Position numbers and translations under genes: made by a program
From: Streptomyces hokutonensis
GTDB lineage: Bacteria; Actinomycetota; Actinomycetes; Streptomycetales; Streptomycetaceae
Length of the DNA stretch: 64,000 nucleotides
Assembly: GCF_000376565.1 (NCBI RefSeq)
Contig: NZ_BARG01000006.1
Span: 186,001 to 250,000 of the forward strand
Direction: 5' to 3'
Shown here: piece by piece, positions 18,020 through 25,853 of the stretch
Position numbering within the stretch: the stretch's first letter is position 1
Layout: every line of letters begins with the position of its first letter
The notes under the pieces: model-generated
Told to the model about the DNA's origin: nothing
Seen by the model: the letters and a program-made list of their open reading frames with translations, nothing else
Databases searched by the model: none

Positions 18020-18365
18020 GTCTGCGCTCCCTGCTGCTTGCCTGTGTTCCGGTCCACTGTAGTGCCGCCCCTCTTGGGGCTACCTACGTAAGCATCGCCG
18101 TACATGTTCGAAGGAAAGACGCTCACCCCGGTCTCCCGGTTGCCCCAATGGTCACCGAAGCCGGACATGACCGGTCTCACTCGATCACCGGTGCGGCACT
18201 GGTCAGGCACTTTTGGGGACAGAGCTGACCAATCAAGATCACTTGCTGCCGGGCCCCGGGCGCGTTGTCAGTGGCAGGTGCGAGGATGCGTGCAGAACTG
18301 GCCGATGTGCTCGCGCGGGGTGGGGGAATATTCCGCGCCCGGGGCAGAAGGGACCGCTGACGGCG
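18020..18365. other. Divergent control region between pkaA and the FHA/FtsK-like gene
   Basis: This 346-base stretch separates divergent genes and should hold both promoters. TACAGT on the minus strand near 18062 is a possible -10 for pkaA. GAAGGG near 18349 is the likely ribosome site for the FHA gene. I see no further gene here. Confidence 0.5.
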
Positions 18366-21300
18366 ATGCAGATCCGGCTGACCGTCGTAGACCCGCTGGG
18401 GCCGCCCGCGCAGCCGCGGGGCCGCTCCGCGAGCTGCGATGTGCTGGTCACCGCGCCCGCCGGCACGGCCCTGGCCGCGGTGGCGTCGGCGCTGGCCTCG
18501 GCGGTCTCCGCCGACCCGGGCGCGTCCGCGCCCGAGCGGAGCCGTGAGTCCGGCGCCCCGATCGTGCTCTACGCGGGCGTGGAGCGCCTGGACACCCAGC
18601 GCTGCACGCTCGGCGAGCCCCCGCTGACGGACGGCGCGGTGCTGTCCCTGGGCGCCCCCGCCGAGCCCGAGGCGCATCCCGAGCTGGACGACGCCCCGAC
18701 CCAGCTCCATGTGGTCGCGGGCCCGGACGCGGGCGGGGTGCACCTCCTGCACGGCGGCCAGATCCACATCGGCCGCTCCGCCGACGCCGACGTCCCGCTC
18801 GACGACCCGGACGTCTCCCGGCTGCACTGCGCGGTGACGGTCGACCCCGGCGGCCGGGTCTCGGTCGCCGACCTGGGCTCGACGAACGGCACCACGCTGG
18901 CGGGCACGCGCGTGGGCACCCGCCCGGTGCGCTTCGCCCCGGGCGCGCTGCTGCGGATCGGCGAGTCCGCCCTGCGGCTGACCCCGTCCGGCGGCCCGGG
19001 AGCGCGCACCGAGACGACCCCGGACGGCGAGGGCCACGTGCGCGTGTCCCCCGGCTCCCCCGCCGGCCCCCGCGCGCAGCCGCCCGTGGTGCCCGGCCAG
19101 GGCGCCGCCCCGAGCATCGAGCACCGCGTGGTCCCCGACGGCGGGGACACCCACGCGGGCCGCTTCGGGGCGCTCGGCGAGGCCCTCGAGGGCGAGCGCG
19201 CCGAGGAATCGTTCTCCGCGCGGACGACGACCTCCCGCATCCCCGTACGCGACGAACCCGGCGAGGACGACGGCCGCAAGGGCACTCCCCTGCGGGGCAC
19301 CGACGTGCCGCAGGGTGTGCGCAGGCGTGGCGGCATCGGCAAGTGGGCCCGCCGCCTGACGGGCGGCCGCGGCGAGTCGGCCGGCGAGGACCCCGAGTCG
19401 TCGTACGACACCTCGTACGGCGATTCCCACGACTCCTACGACGGGGAGGGCGCCGGTCAGAACGCGCCGACCCCGCCCGTGCCCGCCCAGCAGTCGGACA
19501 CCTGGCCCGACCCGGCCGCCCTGCTGCTCACCGCCCTGGGCCCGGGACCCCGGCTGTGGGAGCGCGGCCCCGGCCACCCCGAGGCGCTCACCGTGCGGCT
19601 CGGCACCGCCGACCGCGCGACACCGGACGGCTCGGCGCTGCTGCCCGCGGTGCCGGTGACCTCCGGGCTCCGCGAGGTCGGCGCGCTGGGCCTGGCCGGA
19701 CCGCGCACGCGGCTGGCGGGGCTCGCCCGCGCGGTGGTGGCCCAGCTCGCCGCGCTGCACTCCCCGGACGCCCTGGAGATCGTGCTGATCAGCACGGACC
19801 GGGCGCGTCCTGTGGCCGAGCGGACCGCCGAGTGGTCCTGGCTCGGCTGGCTGCCGCATCTGCGCCCCGGGCACGGCCAGGACTGCCGCCTGCTGCTGGC
19901 CTACGACCGCGAACAGGCCACGGCCCGCACCGACGAACTCCTGCGGCGCCTGGAGGATCACATCTCGGACCCGCACGGCGGGGGCCTGCCGAGGGCCACC
20001 TACGGGGGCTCCCTCAACGCCGGCCGGCGTACTCCGGGGATCGGCGCGCAGCGCGGTCCGGCGGACGACCGTCACCAGACGGGCGCGAGTTCCCCGTCGA
20101 GCGCCCCCACCGCGTACTCGATCACCGACGAGGCCCATCACGACCGCTCCGGCGCCCCCGGTCCGCGCACCTTCGACGACCCGGACTCCGGTGCCACCCG
20201 GCCCCGTTCCACCGACCCCGCCGACTCCGACTCCGTGCGCGGCGCCGTCCACCGCCCCTCCTGGGCCCGCACCGACGACGGTGACAGCCCGGCGGACGGG
20301 TTCGCGGGGCCGTACACCGTGCTGGTGGTGGACGGTGACCCCGGTGGCGCCGATGTGCGCGAGGCGGTGGCGCGGCTGGCCCACGACGGGCCCCGGGCCG
20401 GTATCCACGTCGTGTGTCTCGCCGAGACGGAGGCGGCCTCGCCCACGTCGCCGGTGACGGAGACCTACGAGGCGGCCTGCGCGGCGGCGCCGACGTTCCG
20501 GGAGTGCGGCGCGGTCGCGCTGCTGAGCGGCGACGTGGCGACGGCGCTGCGGCTGCTGCGGGTGGCGCACGACGGGTCGCAGCAGCCCGGCGCGGCGGAA
20601 CCACGCCCCGGCGCGCCCGGCTCGGCGGACTCCGCTCCCGTGGGCCCCGTAGGCGAAGGCACCGTGGCCGCCGTGGACGCCGTCTCACTCGCGTGGGCCG
20701 AGCGGTTCGCGCGGGCGCTGGCGCCGCTCAGGGCGGACGGCGCGACGGGTGAGCGGCACGCGCGCGTGTCGGCGCCGTTGCCCCAATCGGCGCGGCTGCT
20801 GGACGAGTTGGGTCTTGCCCGGGCCACCCCGGCGTCGCTGCTGGCGCGTTGGGCGGACGCGGGGGACGACAAGGACGCGCTCGGCGGGCGGGCCTGGGCG
20901 GTGCTCGGGGCCGGACCGCGCGGGCCGGTCAGCGCGGACCTCGCCGCCGAGGGCCCGCATCTGCTGATCGAGGGCCCGCCGGGCAGCGGCCGTACGGAGT
21001 CGCTGCGGGCGGTGGTCGCCTCGCTCGCGGCGGCCGAGCGGCCCGACCGGCTGGGCATCGTGCTGATCGACGGCCGGGACAGTGTCGGCGCGGGCGGCGG
21101 TCACGGCGAGGGCCTGCGGGTCTGCACGGACGTACCGCATGTGACCACGCATCTCACGGCCAACGACCCGGTGCGGATGCGGGAGTTCGCGCAGTCGCTG
21201 AGCGCGGAGCTGAAGCGGCGGGCCGAGCTGCTGGGCATGATCGGGTTCGCCGAGTGGCACGCGCGGCACGAGGTGTCGGGCCGGATCGTCGCCCAGCGGG

Positions 21301-21905
21301 GCTCGTCCGGTGCCGGCGATCTGGAGAGTCCGACGAGTTCGACGATCCGGCTGCGCCCGGCTGCGGCCCGTCAACAGACCGAGGCGGCGCCGCCGTTGCC
21401 CCGGCTCGTCGTGGTCGTCGACGACCTGGACGCCCTGGTGAAGCCGCCGTTGGGCTCGCCCGGCCGTCCCGCCGCCGGTTCGGTCATACGCGCGCTGGAG
21501 GCGGTGGCCCGCGAGGGCGAGCGGCTCGGCGTGCACCTGGTGGCGGCCGCCGCACTGGACGCCCGTACGGCCGAGACGGAACCCGCCCGGCACGCCACGC
21601 TCCGCGTCACCCTCGACCCGACGACCCAGGGCCCGGAGGAACCGGCGCCCGGCCGCGGCCGGTTGACCCTCGCGGACGGCCGGAGCACCCCGTTCCAGGG
21701 TGGCCGTGTGACGGGCCGTATCCCGCGCACGGCGACGCTCCGCCCCACGGTCGTCCCGCTGGAGTGGCAGCGCATGGGCGACCCCCCGGCCCGCCGCCCG
21801 GTCCGCGAACTGGGCAACGGGCCGACGGACTTGGCGCTCCTGGCCAGCGCGCTGGAGCGGGCGACGCGTTCGGTGTCGGCGGCGGAGGTCCCGTCACTCC
21901 TCTGA
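18366..21905 (+). CDS. FHA-domain FtsK/SpoIIIE (EccC)-like ATPase
   Basis: This is a 1,179-residue protein. The N-terminal ~100 residues are of unknown fold. An FHA phosphothreonine-binding domain follows (about 115-200; GRS at 136-138, SRLH, and STNGT near 174), then a long charged, probably disordered linker, then FtsK/EccC-like ATPase modules. The clear module has a P-loop GPPGSGRTE in which the usual Lys is Arg876, and a Walker B-like VVVVDDLDAL about 145 residues on. EccC-type ATPases drive type VII secretion and FtsK moves DNA; neither can be assigned here. I chose the ATG at 18366 because the frame upstream is not protein-like. It is divergent from pkaA, which suggests regulation by phosphorylation. 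Confidence 0.85.
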   Translation: MQIRLTVVDPLGPPAQPRGRSASCDVLVTAPAGTALAAVASALASAVSADPGASAPERSRESGAPIVLYAGVERLDTQRCTLGEPPLTDGAVLSLGAPAEPEAHPELDDAPTQLHVVAGPDAGGVHLLHGGQIHIGRSADADVPLDDPDVSRLHCAVTVDPGGRVSVADLGSTNGTTLAGTRVGTRPVRFAPGALLRIGESALRLTPSGGPGARTETTPDGEGHVRVSPGSPAGPRAQPPVVPGQGAAPSIEHRVVPDGGDTHAGRFGALGEALEGERAEESFSARTTTSRIPVRDEPGEDDGRKGTPLRGTDVPQGVRRRGGIGKWARRLTGGRGESAGEDPESSYDTSYGDSHDSYDGEGAGQNAPTPPVPAQQSDTWPDPAALLLTALGPGPRLWERGPGHPEALTVRLGTADRATPDGSALLPAVPVTSGLREVGALGLAGPRTRLAGLARAVVAQLAALHSPDALEIVLISTDRARPVAERTAEWSWLGWLPHLRPGHGQDCRLLLAYDREQATARTDELLRRLEDHISDPHGGGLPRATYGGSLNAGRRTPGIGAQRGPADDRHQTGASSPSSAPTAYSITDEAHHDRSGAPGPRTFDDPDSGATRPRSTDPADSDSVRGAVHRPSWARTDDGDSPADGFAGPYTVLVVDGDPGGADVREAVARLAHDGPRAGIHVVCLAETEAASPTSPVTETYEAACAAAPTFRECGAVALLSGDVATALRLLRVAHDGSQQPGAAEPRPGAPGSADSAPVGPVGEGTVAAVDAVSLAWAERFARALAPLRADGATGERHARVSAPLPQSARLLDELGLARATPASLLARWADAGDDKDALGGRAWAVLGAGPRGPVSADLAAEGPHLLIEGPPGSGRTESLRAVVASLAAAERPDRLGIVLIDGRDSVGAGGGHGEGLRVCTDVPHVTTHLTANDPVRMREFAQSLSAELKRRAELLGMIGFAEWHARHEVSGRIVAQRGSSGAGDLESPTSSTIRLRPAAARQQTEAAPPLPRLVVVVDDLDALVKPPLGSPGRPAAGSVIRALEAVAREGERLGVHLVAAAALDARTAETEPARHATLRVTLDPTTQGPEEPAPGRGRLTLADGRSTPFQGGRVTGRIPRTATLRPTVVPLEWQRMGDPPARRPVRELGNGPTDLALLASALERATRSVSAAEVPSLL

Positions 21906-22020
21906 TCGTTCACAGGTCGCCCACACAACCCCACGTCACGACCCAGTCACGATCCCGGTCTTGACAGCGGACGCCATCTTGCCGCGTTCAAGTACCGGGC
22001 GTAGACCAGTGCGCACGGAA

Positions 22021-22036
22021 GCGTTCGAGCGTTCGA
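22021..22036 (+). repeat. Tandem 8-base repeat in the leader of the sugar-binding lipoprotein gene
   Basis: GCGTTCGA occurs twice in direct tandem, 25-40 bases before the start codon. It might form part of an operator, but no regulator gene is nearby. TTGACA at 21961-21966 is a possible -35 box for the operon. Confidence 0.4.
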
Positions 22037-22060
22037 CGAGGAACGAAGAACGGGGCAGTG

Positions 22061-23446
22061 ATGCGCAGCACGAGCAGCACAAACCGGACACGCACCACCG
22101 TACGTACAGCGGCAGTTGTCGCCGCGGGAGCACTGGCGCTCTCTCTCACCTCTTGCGGTGGCAGCGACAACAAGAGCGACAACGGCAAATCCAGCAGTCC
22201 TTCCGAGAGCATCGGCACGGTCGCCCTCCCCAAGCTGAACGGCGAGAGCCTCGAGGTGGCCGCCGTGTGGACGGGTGCCGAGCAGAAGAACTTCAAGGCG
22301 GTCCTCGCGGAGTTCGAGAAGCGCACGGGTGCCAAGGTCACCTTCGTGCCCGCGCAGGACCCGATCATCAACTTCCTCGGTTCGAAGATCGCGGGCGGCC
22401 AGCCGCCGGACGTCGCGATGCTCCCGCAGCCCGGCGCGATCAAACAGGCCGTCGACAAGAAGTGGGCCAAGCCCCTCGGAGCCGACGCGCTCGCGGAGTT
22501 GCAGAAGAACTACTCGCAGGGCTGGCAGGACATCGGCAAGGTCGGCGGCAAGCAGTACGGCGTGTACTACAAGGCCGCCAACAAGTCGCTGATCTGGTAC
22601 AACGCCAAGGTCTTCGAGAACGCGGGCGCCAAGGAGCCCAAGACCTGGCAGGACCTGCTGACCACCGCGCAGACGGTCTACGACTCCGGGGTCACCCCCT
22701 TCTCGATCGCGGGCGCGGACGGCTGGCCGCTCACCGACTGGTTCGAGAACGTGTATCTGTCGCAGGCGGGCCCGGAGAAGTACGACGAACTCGCCCAGCA
22801 CAAGATCAAGTGGACGGACCCCTCCGTGAAGGAGGCGCTCACCACGCTGGCGCAGATCTGGGGCAAGAAGGCGTACATCGCGGGCGGCCAGAACGGCGCG
22901 CTGCAGACCGAGTTCCCGGCGTCGGTCACCCAGACCTTCACCGGCGGCGACCAGCCGAAGTCCGCGATGGTCTACGAGGGCGACTTCGTGCAGGTAAACA
23001 TCGGTGAGACGAAGGCGAAGGTGGGCACCGACGCCAAGGTGTTCCCGTTCCCGTCGGTGGGCTCGACCGCGCCGGTGGTCTCCGGCGGCGACGCGGCCGT
23101 CATCCTGAAGGACTCCAAGGCGGCCCAGGCGCTGGCGACCTTCCTCGCCTCGCCGGACGCGGCGACGATCCAGGCGAAGCTCGGCGGCTATCTCTCCCCG
23201 AACAAGAACGTGCCGGACTCGGCGTACCCGAACGCGGTGCAGCGGACGATCGCCAAGTCGCTGATCGCGGCCGGTGACGACTTCCGCTTCGACATGTCCG
23301 ACCAGGCCCCGCAGTCCTTCGGCGGTACCCCGGGCAAGGGCGAGTGGAAGGACCTCCAGGACTTCCTGAAGAACCCGACCAATATCGCGGGCACGCAGGC
23401 GCAGCTGGAGAAGGACGCGGCGGCGGCCTACGCGAGCGGGAGCTGA
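22061..23446 (+). CDS. ABC sugar-transporter substrate-binding lipoprotein
   Basis: This is an extracytoplasmic solute-binding protein of the carbohydrate type (family 1), 461 residues. A lipoprotein signal peptide ends with the lipobox LTSC (Cys32) and is followed by a Ser/Asn/Lys-rich tether. The rest is a two-lobed binding fold (GVYYKAANKSLIWYNAKVFENAGA is the recognisable region). It starts a three-gene importer operon with two permeases and no ATPase. GTG at 22058 directly precedes the ATG and could also serve as start. The substrate is unknown; no glycosidase lies next to it. Confidence 0.93.
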   Translation: MRSTSSTNRTRTTVRTAAVVAAGALALSLTSCGGSDNKSDNGKSSSPSESIGTVALPKLNGESLEVAAVWTGAEQKNFKAVLAEFEKRTGAKVTFVPAQDPIINFLGSKIAGGQPPDVAMLPQPGAIKQAVDKKWAKPLGADALAELQKNYSQGWQDIGKVGGKQYGVYYKAANKSLIWYNAKVFENAGAKEPKTWQDLLTTAQTVYDSGVTPFSIAGADGWPLTDWFENVYLSQAGPEKYDELAQHKIKWTDPSVKEALTTLAQIWGKKAYIAGGQNGALQTEFPASVTQTFTGGDQPKSAMVYEGDFVQVNIGETKAKVGTDAKVFPFPSVGSTAPVVSGGDAAVILKDSKAAQALATFLASPDAATIQAKLGGYLSPNKNVPDSAYPNAVQRTIAKSLIAAGDDFRFDMSDQAPQSFGGTPGKGEWKDLQDFLKNPTNIAGTQAQLEKDAAAAYASGS

Positions 23447-23453
23447 GCCCGAG

Positions 23454-24794
23454 ATGGCATCGGCAGCGGCGGAGGCCCCCGGGGCCTCCGTCCCTCCCCG
23501 CAACCGCAAGAGCGTGACCGGCACCCGCAGGACCGTGGCAGTGCTGTTCCTGCTGCCCGCCCTGGTGCTGCTGGGCGCGCTCGTGGTCTACCCGATCGGG
23601 TACTCGCTGGTCCGCAGCTTCGGCAACCAGGCCGGCGACGGTTTCGCCGGATTCGACAACTACAAGGCCCTGTTCACCGACGACGGCATCCGCACCGCCC
23701 TGAAGAACAACATCATCTGGGTCATCTTCGCGCCGACGGTCGCCACCGCCCTCGGCCTGATCTTCGCGGTGCTGACCGAACGGGTGCGCTGGGGAACGGC
23801 GTTCAAGCTGGTCGTCTTCATGCCGATGGCGATCTCGATGCTCGCCGCCGGCATCATCTTCCGGCTCGTCTACGACCAGGACCCGCACAAGGGCGTCGCC
23901 AACGCGGTCTGGGTCGGCATCCACGACACGTTCGTCTCGTCGTCGGCGTTCCCCAACGCCCACCCCGGCCGCGAGTCGCCGCTGAAGGCGGACAAGGGCG
24001 GCTTCATCACCAGTACGACGGTCCACGCCGGCCAGACCGTCACGCTCCCGCTGGTCGGCGTCGCCCCCGACCAGATGCCCGACAGCGCGAAGAAGGCCGC
24101 GGCGGCCAAGCCGGAGCCGGGGAAGATCACCGGCACGACCTGGCAGGACTTCACCCGCGGCAAGGGCGTCGGCAAGCTCGGCGCGGTCGACCCGTCCGAG
24201 CTCGGCTACGGCGGGATGCGCATCGAGGCCGTGAAGGACGGCAAGGTGGTCGCCTCGACGAAGGCCGCGGGCGACGGCACCTTCACGCTGCCCGCGAGTG
24301 CGGACGGGGCCCAACTCCGGCTCCCCGCAAGCAACTTCAAGGCGCCGTACAACGGCGTGGAGTGGCTGGGCCCGTCGCTCGTGACGCCGGCCATCATCGG
24401 GTCGTACGTGTGGATGTGGGCCGGGTTCGCGATGGTGCTGATCGCGGCCGGACTCGCGGGCGTGCCGAGGGAGTTGCTGGAGGCGGCCCGCGTCGACGGC
24501 GCCAATGAGTGGCAGGTGTTCCGGCGGGTCACGGTGCCGCTGCTGGCGCCGGTACTCGCGGTCGTCGCCGTCACGCTGATGATCAATGTGCTGAAGATCT
24601 TCGACCTGGTCTTCATCATCGCCCCGGGCTCCTCGCAGGACGACGCCAACGTGCTCGCCCTTGAGCTGTACCGGAAGGGCTTCTCGGAGGGCCAGCCGGG
24701 GATCGCCAGCGCCATCTCGGTGTTCCTGCTCCTGCTGGTGATCCCGGTGATGCTCTTCAATGTGCGCCGGCTGCGGCGGGAGGTGCGGCGATGA
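23454..24794 (+). CDS. ABC sugar permease with large extracytoplasmic loop
   Basis: This is a MalF-type permease of 446 residues, about 130-150 longer than most actinobacterial homologs. The first membrane segments are at about 20-45, 80-105 and 110-135. An insert (about 145-300) contains a beta-rich stretch (RIEAVKDGKVVASTKAAGDG is part of it) that looks like a small beta-sandwich of the carboxypeptidase-regulatory type. The remaining segments and EAA loop (EAARVDGANEWQVFRRV, about 345) follow. The insert sits where MalF of E. coli has its P2 loop, which contacts the binding protein. It ends in an ATGA overlap with the next permease. Confidence 0.9.
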   Translation: MASAAAEAPGASVPPRNRKSVTGTRRTVAVLFLLPALVLLGALVVYPIGYSLVRSFGNQAGDGFAGFDNYKALFTDDGIRTALKNNIIWVIFAPTVATALGLIFAVLTERVRWGTAFKLVVFMPMAISMLAAGIIFRLVYDQDPHKGVANAVWVGIHDTFVSSSAFPNAHPGRESPLKADKGGFITSTTVHAGQTVTLPLVGVAPDQMPDSAKKAAAAKPEPGKITGTTWQDFTRGKGVGKLGAVDPSELGYGGMRIEAVKDGKVVASTKAAGDGTFTLPASADGAQLRLPASNFKAPYNGVEWLGPSLVTPAIIGSYVWMWAGFAMVLIAAGLAGVPRELLEAARVDGANEWQVFRRVTVPLLAPVLAVVAVTLMINVLKIFDLVFIIAPGSSQDDANVLALELYRKGFSEGQPGIASAISVFLLLLVIPVMLFNVRRLRREVRR

Positions 24795-25699
24795 CGACGG
24801 ATGCCGGAACTCTGGGAAAGACAGGGCCTGTTGAGGTCGTCAAGGCGCGGGAGTCGCTCGGCGGGCGGCTCGCGGCGGCGGCGAGCGGGGGTCTGGTCCG
24901 CGTGTTCCTGATCCTCGTCGGCCTGTTCTGGCTGGTGCCGACGATCGGGCTGCTGCTGTCCTCGCTGCGCAGCCCGGAGGACATGAACGCGAGCGGCTGG
25001 TGGAAGGTCTTCAGCCAGCCCTCCCAACTCACCTTCCACAGCTACAAGACGCTGCTGGAGAACAGCGACATCACCAGCTCGCTGTGGAACACCGTCCTGA
25101 TCACCGTCCCGGCGACGATCCTCGTCGTGGTGATCGGCGCGCTCGCGGGCTACGCGTTCGCGTGGATGGAGTTCCCTGGCCGCGACTGGTGGTTCCTGGG
25201 CGTGGTCAGCCTGTTGGTCGTGCCGGTGCAGGTCGCGCTGATCCCGATCGCCGAACTCTTCGGAAAGATCGGCCTGTTCGGGACCATCTTCGGGGTGATC
25301 CTGTTCCATGTGGGGTACGGGCTGCCGTTCGCGGTGTTCCTGCTGCGGAACTTCTTCGCGGAGATCCCGCGTGAGCTGTTGGAAGCGGCACGGCTGGACG
25401 GCGCCGGTGAACTCCGGCTGTTCGCACGGGTCGTGATGCCGCTCGGCGGGCCCGCGATCGCGAGCCTGGGCATCTTCCAGTTCCTGTGGGTGTGGAACGA
25501 CATGCTGGTCGCGCTGGTGTTCACCAAGTCCAGCACCCAGCCGATCACGGTCGCACTCCAGACGCAGGTACGCCAGTTCGGCAACAACATCGACGTGCTG
25601 GCACCCGGCGCGTTCATCTCCATGGTGATCCCGCTGGCCGTGTTCTTCGCGTTCCAGCGGCAGTTCGTGTCCGGTGTCATGGCGGGCGCGGTCAAATAG
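24791..25699 (+). CDS. ABC sugar permease, MalG-type
   Basis: This second permease of the importer has 302 residues. An N-terminal cytoplasmic stretch (about 1-30) is followed by membrane segments and the EAA loop (EAARLDGAGELRLFARVVMP, about residue 195). The ATG overlaps the upstream stop codon. A strong terminator follows 20 bases after the stop, closing the operon. The C-terminus VMAGAVK is typical of the family. Confidence 0.93.
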   Translation: MTTDAGTLGKTGPVEVVKARESLGGRLAAAASGGLVRVFLILVGLFWLVPTIGLLLSSLRSPEDMNASGWWKVFSQPSQLTFHSYKTLLENSDITSSLWNTVLITVPATILVVVIGALAGYAFAWMEFPGRDWWFLGVVSLLVVPVQVALIPIAELFGKIGLFGTIFGVILFHVGYGLPFAVFLLRNFFAEIPRELLEAARLDGAGELRLFARVVMPLGGPAIASLGIFQFLWVWNDMLVALVFTKSSTQPITVALQTQVRQFGNNIDVLAPGAFISMVIPLAVFFAFQRQFVSGVMAGAVK

Positions 25700-25719
25700 C
25701 TATAAACCGCACAAGGTTC

Positions 25720-25749
25720 AAGGGGTGGGCCGTCACCGGCCCGCCCCTT
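25720..25749 (+). terminator. Terminator after the second sugar-importer operon
   Basis: A 13-base stem (AAGGGGTGGGCCG with one G-T pair) and a short loop separate the importer from the polymerase genes. Confidence 0.8.
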
Positions 25750-25853
25750 CGCGTTCACCGTGTGTCCCCCGTATGCCGTACGCGGCGTAACCAAGTCACT
25801 CCATCGGCCGTTCCCGGGCAGAACGCCCGCGCCGACCGACCCATGGATGTCCC

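Noticed and set aside
18177..20570. Long open frames antisense to the FHA/FtsK-like gene
   Set aside because: Arg/Gly-rich translations without motifs; the + frame has FHA and ATPase motifs.
25780..25800. GTAACC...GTCAC near 25787 as an MtrA-binding site for the polymerase operon
   Set aside because: Only one good half-site is present; not enough to claim.
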